Below the pieces are notes generated by a model. The model saw only the letters and a list, made by a program, of their open reading frames with translations, did no database searches and was not told the origin of the DNA. From Xenorhabdus vietnamensis (GTDB taxonomy: Bacteria; Pseudomonadota; Gammaproteobacteria; Enterobacterales; Enterobacteriaceae), in assembly GCF_002127535.1 (NCBI RefSeq), contig NZ_MUBJ01000005.1:1-64000 (forward strand): a stretch of 64,000 bases of DNA, in the 5' to 3' direction. Below, piece after piece: positions 50,061 through 59,642 of this stretch. The translations under genes and the position numbers were made by a program. Every line of letters starts with the position of its first letter. Positions within the stretch are counted from its first letter, which is position 1.

Positions 50061-51031
50061 TAATGATGTCCTTACTTTCAAAATTTCTCTTTAGGGTGGA
50101 TTAATATGAATATTAATAAAAGAAACTCTTATTATTAATTTAAAAATAGAGTCCTACTAATTCATTCATGAGATATCATGATAAGGTTTATTTATTTATG
50201 CAAATTAATAGAGTAATTTTGCAAACCAGATAACAGTTTTAATCATTTTCAATGAATGATTTTTATTGGCTAGGGTATTAAATAATGTTAAATGAAAAGT
50301 TGAATCAACTAATTTATTTATTTTTCCATAAAGATAAATTTCAAAGGCATTGTTTTGTCTTTTCTGTATATAATTGATAAAAATCTATTTTAACTTTTAT
50401 TTTTGAATATTGCTTTCTTGTTTATTAATTTTGTCAGGATTTTATAATGTTAAAAACAATCGCTATTTTAATCACTATATATTTGTCAGGATTATATAAT
50501 TCATTATCTTGGTTGAGATTTTTTCATATTATTTACCTAATAGGTAGTATTGAATGGGAAAGAGTTACCAAATTTATATCTGGTGTAGAGGTTAATCATG
50601 AGATATTTAAGAGGGAATTTCTATTTTAATAGAATAGGGTATAACCTAAATTATTTAGTGTCATATTGTAGAAAATAGATAACAATATTCCAAATTAACG
50701 GTATTTTGTACGTCATTATATGAAACCGCACTACATAATTAAACTCCAAGCATGTTAATAACAACGCTTTGTTAGCATTATTGTAGTTTTTTGTTAGCAC
50801 TTATCTTGCTGTGAGGACGATATGCTATTTCATTTATCCATGAAAATCTTTGGATATGAATAAAAGTTTCATCTGTGTAGTAGAAAACCTCGCCCGTTAG
50901 GGCGGGGGATAGCTACCGTATTTGCTGTAAAATGAGGACGTTTAAATTTTATGCAATAGACTAATGGGGTAGATTTAATGAATCTATCGTATGGTTACTG
51001 AATGTATATTATGTTTATCATGAATTACTTT
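50061..51031. other. Long A/T-rich interval between uhpC and afuA
   Basis: 971 bases. The 300 nearest afuA should contain its promoter and UhpA sites. TGCAAATTA and TAATTTTGCA (50209-50225) form a near-palindrome that could be an operator. A 60-codon frame at 50447-50629 is on the opposite strand and unsupported. A GC-rich hairpin at 50888-50907 is listed separately. The extent suggests old insertion and decay. Confidence 0.4.
50888..50907. repeat. GC-rich hairpin like an IS200/IS605-family end
   Basis: CCTCGCCC (50888-50895) pairs with GGGCGGGG (50900-50907), one G-T pair, around GTTA. Preceded by AGTAGAAAA. Such CCxCGCCC-loop-GGGCGGGG structures are typical ends of IS200/IS605-type elements and are foreign to the A/T-rich surroundings. 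No transposase frame remains. Confidence 0.45.
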
Positions 51032-52327
51032 TTAAAGTTTGTTATTGTGTTTGTTAATATCAGTTATCAATAGAGGCATGAGTAATAGCCCCATTAATGC
51101 GGCTGCCAAAGTAAGTAAAGCAAACATACCTGACCAGTCATAGTACTTGATTATCTGACTCAGTGGCCAGCCAGCAGTTGATGCACTCAGGTAAGCGTAT
51201 AAACCCAAATATCCAGTGACAGTACCTGCCGCTTTCTTGTGGCAATATTCTGTTGCTGCCAGTCCAATTAACATTTGTGGGCCGAAAACAAAAAAACCGA
51301 TACTAAAAATGCAAATAGACAATAAAGTATAATGTTGTATAGGTACTAGCCAAAGTGCTGTAACTGAAAAAAATAGACCAATAGAGAATAGTAAAATCAT
51401 GGGCACTCGTTGGCTGCGAAAGAACAAATCTGAGCTCCATCCTGAGCAAAGAGCACCTAGTAAACCACCTAATTCAAACAGTGCAAGAATGAAATTTATA
51501 CTAAATAGTTTTCCCCCATATTTTTCTGATATCCAGATATATCCCCAATCATGTATTGCAGTCCTGATGAAGTACACCAGAATATAGGAGCAACCAAGAA
51601 GCCAAATAGTACGATTGAACAAAATGGTTTCTTGTAGAATTTTTATCATTGGCATTGGCGGAGATGCTTGTTCTTGTTTCAGTTCCACTGCATCTTGCCG
51701 CCATGTCCCAATACTAGGTAATCCATGTTCTTGTGGTATTCCTAGTAACCTCTGGCATAGCCAGATCCCTAGAATGATGCTAACAGAGCCAGATAGCAGC
51801 AGTGCAGCTCGCCAACTATAGGATGTCATCAGCAGTGCAGATAATAGTGGTAGAAGAATTCCACTTATATTTATAGATATATTCCAGCATCCCCACCAAA
51901 ATCCTCGTTCATTGCGGGAATACCAGTGAGTAAGTAATCGTGCACAAGGAGGCCATCCCCACCCTTGAAAGAAGCCATTCAGTGTCCAGACAATCAATAA
52001 GGCAGGTAGTGATGAACAAAACGTAAAGACTATATTGAGTATCCCAGTGGCTAATAATCCTACTCCCATCAACCAACGATAGCCTGTGTGATCATGAAAA
52101 ATTCCTGATATAAATTTTGAGCAGCCATAAGCAAGGTAAAATAGGCTCGCTATCCAGCCAATATCGTCTTTAATTAATGTTAGCTCTTTTTGCATTTCAG
52201 GTATGACAACGGTCAAACTTTTACGTGTCAGTTGAAATGCAGCATAACCAACAATCATTGATATCAACAGGTGACTTCTCCAATAGCGATAATTTTGTGA
52301 AACTTGTTCATTGCTATTGGTTTGCAT
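51032..52327 (-). CDS. uhpC: UhpC-like sugar-phosphate sensor/transporter (MFS, OPA family)
   Basis: 431 residues with 12 membrane helices, organophosphate:phosphate antiporter family. YRYWRSHLLISMIVGYAAFQ, LTRKSLTVVIPEMQ, GFFQGWGWPPCARLLTHWYS and GLAATEYCHKKAAGTVTGYL match the UhpC/UhpT group. The position after uhpA and uhpB and the length near E. coli UhpC (439) favour the sensor UhpC, which binds external glucose-6-phosphate and activates UhpB; transport activity cannot be excluded, since no uhpT is in the window. Confidence 0.88.
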   Translation of the reverse strand: MQTNSNEQVSQNYRYWRSHLLISMIVGYAAFQLTRKSLTVVIPEMQKELTLIKDDIGWIASLFYLAYGCSKFISGIFHDHTGYRWLMGVGLLATGILNIVFTFCSSLPALLIVWTLNGFFQGWGWPPCARLLTHWYSRNERGFWWGCWNISINISGILLPLLSALLMTSYSWRAALLLSGSVSIILGIWLCQRLLGIPQEHGLPSIGTWRQDAVELKQEQASPPMPMIKILQETILFNRTIWLLGCSYILVYFIRTAIHDWGYIWISEKYGGKLFSINFILALFELGGLLGALCSGWSSDLFFRSQRVPMILLFSIGLFFSVTALWLVPIQHYTLLSICIFSIGFFVFGPQMLIGLAATEYCHKKAAGTVTGYLGLYAYLSASTAGWPLSQIIKYYDWSGMFALLTLAAALMGLLLMPLLITDINKHNNKL

Positions 52328-52372
52328 AATGAATCTCCATAAAAGTGAATAAATATCAATAACATTCTCAGA

Positions 52373-53953
52373 CTATAGTTTTAGAACGTTAGAAATAATT
52401 TTTGATAATTTAATATATTCATCTGAATTGATGGGTAAATTAACAACTACGTGAGTTCCTTTTTGAGTATTTAAGCTCCAATTACCACCAAGTACACGAA
52501 CTCGTTCTTCAATACCTTTTAGGCCAAATCCTGCATTTTTCTTTTTGTCTGTAATACCAATTCCATTATCATTAACTTGGAGTTCAATTACATTTTCTTT
52601 TTGTTTTAAACTGATCGTAATAATACTGGCGTTGGCATGTTTACTGATATTGTTCAGCAATTCTTGAATCAGTCGATAAAGAGTCAAAGTGATAGTACTA
52701 TTCTTCGGCTCTTGTGAAAGTTGATAATCAAACTGGCAAATAATATTTTGCTCCCCGAACGCGAACTCATTTACCAGATGACGAATGGCTTGTTCAAATG
52801 ACATTTCATCTAAGGCTGGTGGGCGTAGCTCACGCAGTAATTGACGAGTAGATTGATGAATTTGTTGAGATAGATATTTGATCTGCTCTGCTGATTTTAT
52901 TACCAGTGGTGAGTGTGCTGTACGTTTTACCAAGGTAGACTGGATTTGAATTGCGGTGATATTTTGCCCAATTTCATCATGTAATTCTCTGGCAATATCT
53001 TTGCGAATATCCTCTTCAATATGTATTAGGTTTTGCATCAAGGTATAACGTGCAATTAATTCTTTTTCCAACCGTGCACGGTAGTGATTTAGATTGCTTG
53101 CTAGTTGTTGCTGTCGACTAATAGCTATACCGAGTCCGATTCCTAATAAAGCCTGAGTGGTTAAAAATATTTCCAATTCTTGAAGCTCGCTAAATGAGCC
53201 ATTGGATTGACGGGTAAAAGTTACTATCAAACTTCCTAACAATGCTGAAAAAACACCTCCTTGCCAACCATAACGATAAGCCATAAAAACATTGGGAATA
53301 AAAACCAAAATTGATAAAAGCCCTTCAATTTTAGGTGATAAAAAGAAGTGTCCACTAATTCCTAATAAGCTAAATAGAAAACACCACATCAAAAAAGATG
53401 ACCGCAGCTGTGGATAGATTGAGTCGTCCGTAATGTGATTATTTTTTAAACTTTGTTCATATAGGTAAATATAAATTAGATAAACAAACGGAGATAGCAG
53501 AACACCTCCAGTAATTGAGGCGAGAAAAAAAAGATTTGTCTTAGATGATAGTGAAAAACTCAGGCAAAGAGTTTGTAGAAGACTATTGATAATAACGCCA
53601 ACAAGCAGGATAGAAAGTTGCTGCCAATAAAGAGAATAGCGTCTCCATATTTGTTGAATCATCAAGACAGTAATCAAACTGATTACTGGGGAAAGTAATA
53701 TAATCGAGCTTGTGATTAGCTGTTCGTTATTTAACCATGCCAATATACTTGTTTCACTGATAATAAGGAGTGGTAAATAACGTCGCCACAACAGAATCAT
53801 AAGCACTAGTCTCAATCCTTGTGGCAGAAAAAGTACTGCTTGTTGCCCATCCTCGTGTAAATAAAAACTGAGAGTCCAAAGTGAAATCCAGATAATTGAG
53901 TAGAAAATAAATATAAATAGAGATTGTAAACCGAAACGTGCTTTCCAATTCAT
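52373..53953 (-). CDS. uhpB: UhpB-like membrane sensor histidine kinase
   Basis: 526 residues. The N-terminal 280 residues hold about eight membrane helices (MASE1-like). The HisKA_3 phospho-acceptor is H325 in IARELHDEIGQNITAI. The C-terminal HATPase has LIQELLNNISKHANAS (N box), VNDNGIGI (G1) and GFGLKGIEERV (G2). Membrane partner of UhpC; phosphorylates UhpA. The start lies three bases after the uhpA stop, and uhpC follows after 45 bases. Confidence 0.93.
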   Translation of the reverse strand: MNWKARFGLQSLFIFIFYSIIWISLWTLSFYLHEDGQQAVLFLPQGLRLVLMILLWRRYLPLLIISETSILAWLNNEQLITSSIILLSPVISLITVLMIQQIWRRYSLYWQQLSILLVGVIINSLLQTLCLSFSLSSKTNLFFLASITGGVLLSPFVYLIYIYLYEQSLKNNHITDDSIYPQLRSSFLMWCFLFSLLGISGHFFLSPKIEGLLSILVFIPNVFMAYRYGWQGGVFSALLGSLIVTFTRQSNGSFSELQELEIFLTTQALLGIGLGIAISRQQQLASNLNHYRARLEKELIARYTLMQNLIHIEEDIRKDIARELHDEIGQNITAIQIQSTLVKRTAHSPLVIKSAEQIKYLSQQIHQSTRQLLRELRPPALDEMSFEQAIRHLVNEFAFGEQNIICQFDYQLSQEPKNSTITLTLYRLIQELLNNISKHANASIITISLKQKENVIELQVNDNGIGITDKKKNAGFGLKGIEERVRVLGGNWSLNTQKGTHVVVNLPINSDEYIKLSKIISNVLKL

Positions 53954-53956
53954 TTA

Positions 53957-54586
53957 CTAACCCGTAATGATTTGATGTTGTAAGGCATAATGAACAAGCT
54001 CAATAGTGGAGTCGCACCGTAATTTGCTAAGAATATTAGCACGATGAACGTGTACGGTTTTGGGGCTTAGCTCAAGTTGTTCAGCTATATCTTTCACGCT
54101 AATCCCATTGATTAACAGCTTAAAAACCTCTCTTTCTCGCGATGTTAGTATTTTTAGTGCGGTTACTTCTTGGGGCTTCTGACGTAGAGCTTTTAATGCG
54201 TCAGCGCAAAGGTAAATTTCACCTTTGTGGACAATACGTACGGCTTGGATTAATTCTTCTGGCCCACAGCATTTCGTCAAATAACCTCGAGCACCTGAAT
54301 CTAGCGCACTTTGCACAAGTGCAGCCGTGTCATAAATACTCAACATAATCGTGCGAAAATTTGGACATGTAGGGCGAAGTCGTGTCAAAAGCTGTAGGCC
54401 ACTTTCGTTGGGCATGGAGATATCCATGATAACGATATCAATCGTTTTTTTTAGTAAATCCGACCAGGCTTCACTGGCACTGCTGTATTGACCAACGACT
54501 ATAATATCATCTTCGAGTGTCAATAATTGGGCAAAACCTGAACGGACAACTACATGGTCATCAATGAGGGCAACTTTTATCATCAT
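53957..54586 (-). CDS. uhpA: UhpA-like response regulator (NarL/LuxR type)
   Basis: 209 residues. Receiver domain with acidic pair D9-D10 (LIDDH), phospho-acceptor D55 (IVIMDISMP) and K104 (GYLTKC). C-terminal LuxR-type helix-turn-helix with LTSREREVFKLLINGISVKDIA and LSPKTVHVHRANILSKL. Residue matches to E. coli UhpA, such as VALIDDH then VRSGFAQLL and LSPKTVHVHRAN, are closer than to NarL. First gene of uhpABC. Predicted target: afuABC promoter and its own. Confidence 0.93.
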   Translation of the reverse strand: MMIKVALIDDHVVVRSGFAQLLTLEDDIIVVGQYSSASEAWSDLLKKTIDIVIMDISMPNESGLQLLTRLRPTCPNFRTIMLSIYDTAALVQSALDSGARGYLTKCCGPEELIQAVRIVHKGEIYLCADALKALRQKPQEVTALKILTSREREVFKLLINGISVKDIAEQLELSPKTVHVHRANILSKLRCDSTIELVHYALQHQIITG

Positions 54587-55221
54587 ATTTATTGCATATT
54601 ATAGGGTGTTTTATTATAAATTTAGTTAGATATCATAATGTTCATAAAATAAAATTCATGCAAATAAATAAACTAAATTTGTTAGTTAGATAACAAATTT
54701 AATTGTAAAATAACTAAACTATATTGATTTTAATTGTTTTTCTTATTGTTTTTTTGTTTGTTGATTTTATACTATATAATAATAAACTCTATTTTATTAA
54801 AATTAAAAAGTTAACTATATAATATATAAAAATTAACTTCTGTCTTTAACTATTGGTTAAAAACATACGGATTTTTTCATGATCAAAGATACTTTGTTAA
54901 TATATTATTAATTTAAGTGTTAATTGTTATTTATTGGTGTGGTATTTTTATTGCTATTTTTATAAAAATTTATTTATGACATTATGTTTTTTGAAAATCA
55001 ATAAGATATTTTTGTGGATTTTATGAATTGAAGAATAACGCTAAGTGTTATATTATTTTTTAGCGCTTATACAATGTTATCTTTACTTTGTGAATTTTCC
55101 CTGTAAATAATTTTAAATATTTTCTCATGTGGGAAAGTATTGTTTTTCATGAAATACGTCTTATTTTTCTGTTGTTGCTTTTAGGAGAAATTGCGTATAA
55201 ACAATAAAGAAGGTATTACAA
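54587..55221. other. Very A/T-rich divergent intergenic region
   Basis: 635 bases between uhpA and the hydrolase gene, with long T and A tracts and almost no GC-rich stretch between 54600 and 55130. No gene in any frame is credible. It is a typical substrate for H-NS silencing and holds two divergent promoters. Confidence 0.45.
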
Positions 55222-55770
55222 ATGAAAGCCCTTATCATAATTGATATGTTGAATGATTTTGTAACAGGTGTTCTCGCCAATGAAGAAAGGGCGATGAAAA
55301 TTATTCCTGTGATTCAAAGAACGATCAACTATGCCAGAAATCGACACGATTGGTTGGTGGTGTATGCTAATGATGCCCATCAAATAACTGATCGAGAAAT
55401 AGACGTCTGGGGAAAGCATGCTTTAGCAGGAGCGTGGGGGGCGGAGGTCGTTAAAGCACTGGCTCCCATTGGTTCAGAACGTGAAATTGTTTCTCCCAAA
55501 CGTTTTTATAGCGCCTTTGATGGAACCGGGCTGGAAGGTGTTTTCAGACAATATGGTGTCACAGGTGTGGTTTTGACAGGGCAGCATACAAATTGCTGTA
55601 TCCGGCATACAGCCTATAGCGCATTTATCTTGGGCTATGACATCACGGTTTTATCCGATGCTGTTTGCACATCTCCAGACTTTGATCAGAATGCTGCACT
55701 TGATTATTTAAAGACGATTTATAATGCTGAAATTATTACAAGTGTTGAATTAGGTGTACCGTCAAAATAA
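55222..55770 (+). CDS. Isochorismatase-family cysteine hydrolase
   Basis: 182 residues, cytoplasmic. The catalytic triad of the family is visible: D8 (LIIIDMLNDF), K93 (SPKRFYSAF) and C126 (GQHTNCCIRHTAY), with the cis-peptide region GVVLTG. Nicotinamidases and other amide hydrolases share it; the nicotinamidase metal site D-x-H is only partly suggested (NDAHQ). The substrate cannot be named. GAAGG lies nine bases ahead of the ATG. A hairpin ends the gene, which faces the speED remnant. Confidence 0.88.
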   Translation: MKALIIIDMLNDFVTGVLANEERAMKIIPVIQRTINYARNRHDWLVVYANDAHQITDREIDVWGKHALAGAWGAEVVKALAPIGSEREIVSPKRFYSAFDGTGLEGVFRQYGVTGVVLTGQHTNCCIRHTAYSAFILGYDITVLSDAVCTSPDFDQNAALDYLKTIYNAEIITSVELGVPSK

Positions 55771-55799
55771 AGAACGCTATATTTGATAAAAAATGAATG

Positions 55800-55824
55800 A
55801 CTGGCAGATTGATATTCTGCCAGT
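55800..55824. terminator. Hairpin between hydrolase gene and speED remnant
   Basis: ACTGGCAGA (55800-55808) pairs perfectly with TCTGCCAGT (55816-55824). Short, no T-run; shared by convergent units. Confidence 0.65.
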
Positions 55825-55851
55825 TAAATCGATCAGATCGAGTATGGATAC

Positions 55852-56486
55852 CTATAGAGCGGGTAAATTTCGGCCGTAATAAATTTCTTGTATTTTTTTA
55901 AGTAAACGGATTATTTCTTTCTTTTCCGTTTCACATAATTCTTCGGCTGTGGTATTGAACAAATATTCATTCAGATCAAATTCTTTCGACATCATTTTGG
56001 TATGGAAGAGATTTTCCTGAAAAATATTTACATCAATCATATGGTACTGAGATTGAATTTCTTCTATCACATAATTTTGGATAGAGCTAATTTCATGGTC
56101 AATATAGTGTTTTACTCCATTAACATTCCGAGTAAAGCTGCACACATGATAAGCCCTCGTCACAATGTCAGATTCTAATTCATGAATCAGATAGTTCAGA
56201 GGCGCTATAGTTTGGCAAATATTGGCGGCAGATTTCGCGTAGCATCCCACCATTACCCCCACCAATGATCAATACTTTTTTGGTTTGGCCGTGGGCAAAG
56301 AGTGGTACGTGGACCATCATTCCATGATAGATAAATTCACCGCGATCTGTAGTTTGTACTACGTCATCAAGTGCCATGATGCAGCCTAGTTCTGTATTTT
56401 CGAAAATGATTAGATCTTGATACTCAGTTTTATCGTGATAGAGCGCGTTTTCAACTGCTTTCATACCAAATTTCTTTTCGTGGCAT
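55852..56486 (-). pseudogene. speED: Remnant of speE-speD (spermidine synthase and SAM decarboxylase) with internal deletions
   Basis: Reading leftward from 56486: an ATG with GGAGGAG and [10 protein letters not shown] matches the start of SpeE, then a small deletion and frame change. SpeE resumes with [40 protein letters not shown] and GGMLRE. About 20 residues are missing before ICRQYLPN, and then SpeE stops. In the next frame, from about 56210, the C-terminal part of SpeD follows: [51 protein letters not shown] and [11 protein letters not shown] to the stop. Missing are the last two-thirds of SpeE and the first 60% of SpeD, including the pyruvoyl-forming serine. Neither enzyme can work. 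Confidence 0.9.
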
Positions 56487-56619
56487 CTTCCGGAGCTCCT
56501 CCATTGTGAGATTCGTCGGCATTGAGTGCACACATATTGAGCGCGCATAGTAGCCAACTATTCACATAATTTTCACTTAGTTTAAACATGGAAGTAACCT
56601 ATAGATGAATTAAAAGGTA

Positions 56620-56967
56620 CTATTTTACATAGGAAAGTAAACCGAGGGCGTTCCGTGCAAGAAGGTGGCATTTAACCTCATGAGGAAGGTGTATTTCTTT
56701 TAAGTCTTTGTATCCTAATTCATTTAGTTCCTGCATTAACTGATTATCATAGTTACTGAGATCCCATTTTTGGCGTTGGGCAAAATAGGCAATTGCGTGT
56801 TGTATTTGAGAATTTGGGATTTGGCTATAGCCACAATCGCGCTTTAGATAAGTATAAACTGAGGACAGATCTGCAAGCTCTTCTGCTTCATTTTCGGATA
56901 GCGCTTTTGCTGTTTGAGCAAAAATCAACAGAGCTAGAATGTATGTGAATAAGATAATTTTTTGCAT
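56620..56967 (-). CDS. yacC: YacC, small secreted protein (PulS_OutS-like)
   Basis: 115 residues, same as E. coli YacC, which also precedes speE. A signal peptide of about 22 residues (ILALLIFAQTAKA) is followed by LSENEAEELADLSSVYTYLK, CGYSQIPNSQIQHAIAYFA, WDLSNYD and LARNALGLLSYVK. Two cysteines (CGY and VKCHLL) may pair. Related to pilotin-type proteins; periplasmic or outer-membrane role unknown. It stays intact although its neighbour speED has decayed. Confidence 0.92.
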   Translation of the reverse strand: MQKIILFTYILALLIFAQTAKALSENEAEELADLSSVYTYLKRDCGYSQIPNSQIQHAIAYFAQRQKWDLSNYDNQLMQELNELGYKDLKEIHLPHEVKCHLLARNALGLLSYVK

Positions 56968-57241
56968 GATTCTATTATACTGGTTTTCTCCTGTTTTACA
57001 TAAATTAACATATTAATATATTTGTTAGCCAAACTTTATTTTCTTAAATTTGATGTAATTACCGTTTTTTCTGCCAATTAAAAAATTTAGTTATACATTA
57101 ACGAATGGGGTTTGTTCTGATGGCATAGAGTGTTATTTTATGCGCTTGGTGAGCTTATGGTATTGAGCGGTATATAAATAATCACATTCATTTTCGTATT
57201 CTATTAGCGATTATTTAAAACAAAATCAACTGGTTATATTG

Positions 57242-57781
57242 ATGAAGAAACATATTGTAGAAGTGATGATCTCCGAACAGGAGGTTAAGCAACGTATTGC
57301 TGAGCTGGGGAAACAGATTACAGAACACTATCGTAATAGTGATCGTGAATTGGTGTTGGTTGGTCTGTTGAGAGGATCATTTATATTTATGGCAGATCTA
57401 TGCCGTGAAATTCAGGTTCCTCATGAAGTGGATTTTATGACCGCATCCAGCTATGGCAATGAGATGAGTTCTACCCGCGATGTGAAAATCCTCAAGGATC
57501 TGGATGAAGATATTCGTGGTAAAGATGTGTTGATCGTTGAAGATATTATCGATTCAGGCAATACACTGAATAAAATCCGCGATATTCTGGGACTGCGTGA
57601 ACCTAATTCACTGGCGATTTGTACTTTGCTGAACAAACCATCCCGACGTGAAGTCGATGTTCCGGTTGAGTGGATTGGTTATTCAATTGAAGATAAATTT
57701 GTAGTTGGCTACGGTATTGATTATGCACAGCATTATCGCCATTTGCCATATATCGGACATGTCACCCTGCTGGAAGATTAA
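57242..57781 (+). CDS. hpt: Hypoxanthine phosphoribosyltransferase
   Basis: Purine salvage: makes IMP (and GMP) from the base and [19 protein letters not shown] (loop I), the [14 protein letters not shown] region, [14 protein letters not shown] (PRPP motif, about 100-113) and [21 protein letters not shown] are present. 179 residues from the ATG at 57242; the TTG one codon earlier is not needed. Terminator at 57829. hpt and can are divergent/convergent as in E. coli. Confidence 0.97.
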   Translation: MKKHIVEVMISEQEVKQRIAELGKQITEHYRNSDRELVLVGLLRGSFIFMADLCREIQVPHEVDFMTASSYGNEMSSTRDVKILKDLDEDIRGKDVLIVEDIIDSGNTLNKIRDILGLREPNSLAICTLLNKPSRREVDVPVEWIGYSIEDKFVVGYGIDYAQHYRHLPYIGHVTLLED

Positions 57782-57828
57782 TTTTTGCTGTTGGTGGAAG
57801 TCACCTATTACAACATCACAGCGTGAGC

Positions 57829-57858
57829 AAATGGCAGCAAAAAGCTGCCATTTGTTTT
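57829..57858. terminator. Bidirectional terminator between hpt and can
   Basis: AAATGGCAGC (57829-57838) pairs with GCTGCCATTT (57844-57853) around A5, followed by GTTTTT. It separates the convergent genes hpt and can. Confidence 0.88.
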
Positions 57859-57883
57859 TCAATCAATAGGTTATGTTTGATCA

Positions 57884-58537
57884 TCATTTTGTTTGAGATA
57901 ACTTGGAAATCGCCTGACGGTAATTGAGTTCCAATTTCTCACGGCTGTCAGCTGTGATATCCAGATCATGTAACTCGCCATCCTTCAAACCATATACCCA
58001 ACCGTGGATCATCACTTTCTGTCCACGTTTCCATGCAGATTGCATAATGGTTGAATGACCGAGGTTATAAACCTGCTCAATCACATTCAATTCACACAAA
58101 CGATTCAGTCTATCATTAGGAGGCAGCTCACCAAGCATGGAACTGTGCTTGTACCATAAATCACGGATATGGAGCAGCCAGTTATTGATTAAACCTAATT
58201 CAGTACCATCCACGGCAGCTTCAATACCACCGCAACCGTAGTGACCACAAATGATGATGTGTTCAACCTGCAAAACATCAACGGCATATTGTACAACAGA
58301 TAAACAGTTTAAATCGGTATGGATAACAAGATTAGCAACATTTCGATGAACAAAAAGATCTCCGGGAGCGGCATCAATCAATTTCTCCGCGGGTACACGG
58401 CTATCAGAACAGCCTATCCACAGAAAATGAGGTTTTTGCGCTTTTGATAACTCATTGAAAAAAAGTGGATTCTCTTCGTTTACGGATTTTGACCACTGTT
58501 TGTTCCTAGCAAACAGCTCTTCAATTTTTCTCATCAT
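57884..58537 (-). CDS. can: Beta-carbonic anhydrase
   Basis: Interconverts CO2 and bicarbonate; needed at air-level CO2. The zinc and switch residues are C43, D45 and R47 (IGCSDSRVP) and the H-x2-C pair in CGHYGCGG near 99-102. 217 residues against 220 in E. coli Can. [17 protein letters not shown] and [14 protein letters not shown] are long blocks shared with E. coli. Two adjacent ATG codons make the exact start uncertain by one residue. Divergent from yadG. Confidence 0.96.
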   Translation of the reverse strand: MMRKIEELFARNKQWSKSVNEENPLFFNELSKAQKPHFLWIGCSDSRVPAEKLIDAAPGDLFVHRNVANLVIHTDLNCLSVVQYAVDVLQVEHIIICGHYGCGGIEAAVDGTELGLINNWLLHIRDLWYKHSSMLGELPPNDRLNRLCELNVIEQVYNLGHSTIMQSAWKRGQKVMIHGWVYGLKDGELHDLDITADSREKLELNYRQAISKLSQTK

Positions 58538-58718
58538 AACTAATAGCCTGGCAACATTTTTGAGATAGAATCATATACAACATTAATTGAGAATTTAATA
58601 TTTAATTGAATAATGTTTTTTATTTGGCCCCTGTCATTGCTAAGAAATAGGGGGAAAATAATGGCATAATTTCTATCTTGCACTCAAAAATAGCGAATAA
58701 TAAAGGTATTTTTTACTT

Positions 58719-59642
58719 ATGGCTTACGCATTGGAATTAACGCAGCTCACGAAAGTCTATGAGAGTGGAGTGAAAGCACTGCGGGGAATTGATTTGCATG
58801 TAGAAGCAGGCGATTTCTACGCGCTTTTAGGGCCAAATGGGGCAGGGAAATCCACGACGATAGGTATTATCAGTTCTTTGGTTAATAAAAGTAGCGGCAA
58901 AGTCAAGGTCTTTGGCTACGATATTGACACTGATCTCGTCAATGCCAAACGACAGCTTGGCCTTGTTCCACAGGAATTTAATTTTAATCAATTTGAAACG
59001 GTGATTCAGATTGTATTGAATCAGGCAGGATATTATGGTGTCCCGCGCAATGTAGCTCAGGAAAGAGCTGAAACTTACCTTACTCAATTGGATCTATGGG
59101 AAAAGCGCAATGAACGAGCAATTCGTTTGTCTGGCGGTATGAAACGGCGTTTAATGATTGCTCGTGCTTTAATGCACCAGCCAAAATTGTTGATTCTTGA
59201 TGAACCCACCGCGGGAGTTGATATCGAACTACGCCGATCTATGTGGGAATTTTTGAGAGAATTGAATGAGCAGGGAACCACGATCATTCTGACGACTCAT
59301 TATCTTGAAGAAGCTGAGATGCTGTGCCGTAACATCGGTATTATCCAGCATGGTGAGCTGGTCGAAAACACAACGATGAAAGACCTGCTCAGCCAGCTTG
59401 AACGTGAAACATTCTTGCTTGATTTAGCGCCGCAAGGGGCGATACCTATTGTTGAAGGTTACGACTATCGTCAAATTGATGCAGCAACGCTGGAAGTGGA
59501 TGTAAAACGCGGGCAGGGATTGAATGATATTTTCTCCCAGCTAAGTACGCAGGGTATACAAATCAGCAGCATGCGTAACAAAGCGAATCGTCTGGAAGAG
59601 TTGTTTGTCGGACTGACCAATAATAATCAAGGAGATAGATAA
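58719..59642 (+). CDS. yadG: ABC transporter ATPase YadG
   Basis: 307 residues; Walker A GPNGAGKSTT at 38-47, signature RLSGGMKRRLMIARAL near 135-150, Walker B LLILDEPTAGVD. The subgroup is the DrrA/CcmA-like ABC-2 exporter class. Overlaps the start of yadH by one base (TAATG), a coupled pair. Substrate unknown in E. coli too. Confidence 0.95.
   Translation: MAYALELTQLTKVYESGVKALRGIDLHVEAGDFYALLGPNGAGKSTTIGIISSLVNKSSGKVKVFGYDIDTDLVNAKRQLGLVPQEFNFNQFETVIQIVLNQAGYYGVPRNVAQERAETYLTQLDLWEKRNERAIRLSGGMKRRLMIARALMHQPKLLILDEPTAGVDIELRRSMWEFLRELNEQGTTIILTTHYLEEAEMLCRNIGIIQHGELVENTTMKDLLSQLERETFLLDLAPQGAIPIVEGYDYRQIDAATLEVDVKRGQGLNDIFSQLSTQGIQISSMRNKANRLEELFVGLTNNNQGDR

Noticed and set aside
50447-50629. 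60-codon frame in the uhpC-afuA gap
   Set aside because: Same low-complexity A/T composition, no clear ribosome site and lies opposite to both flanking operons.
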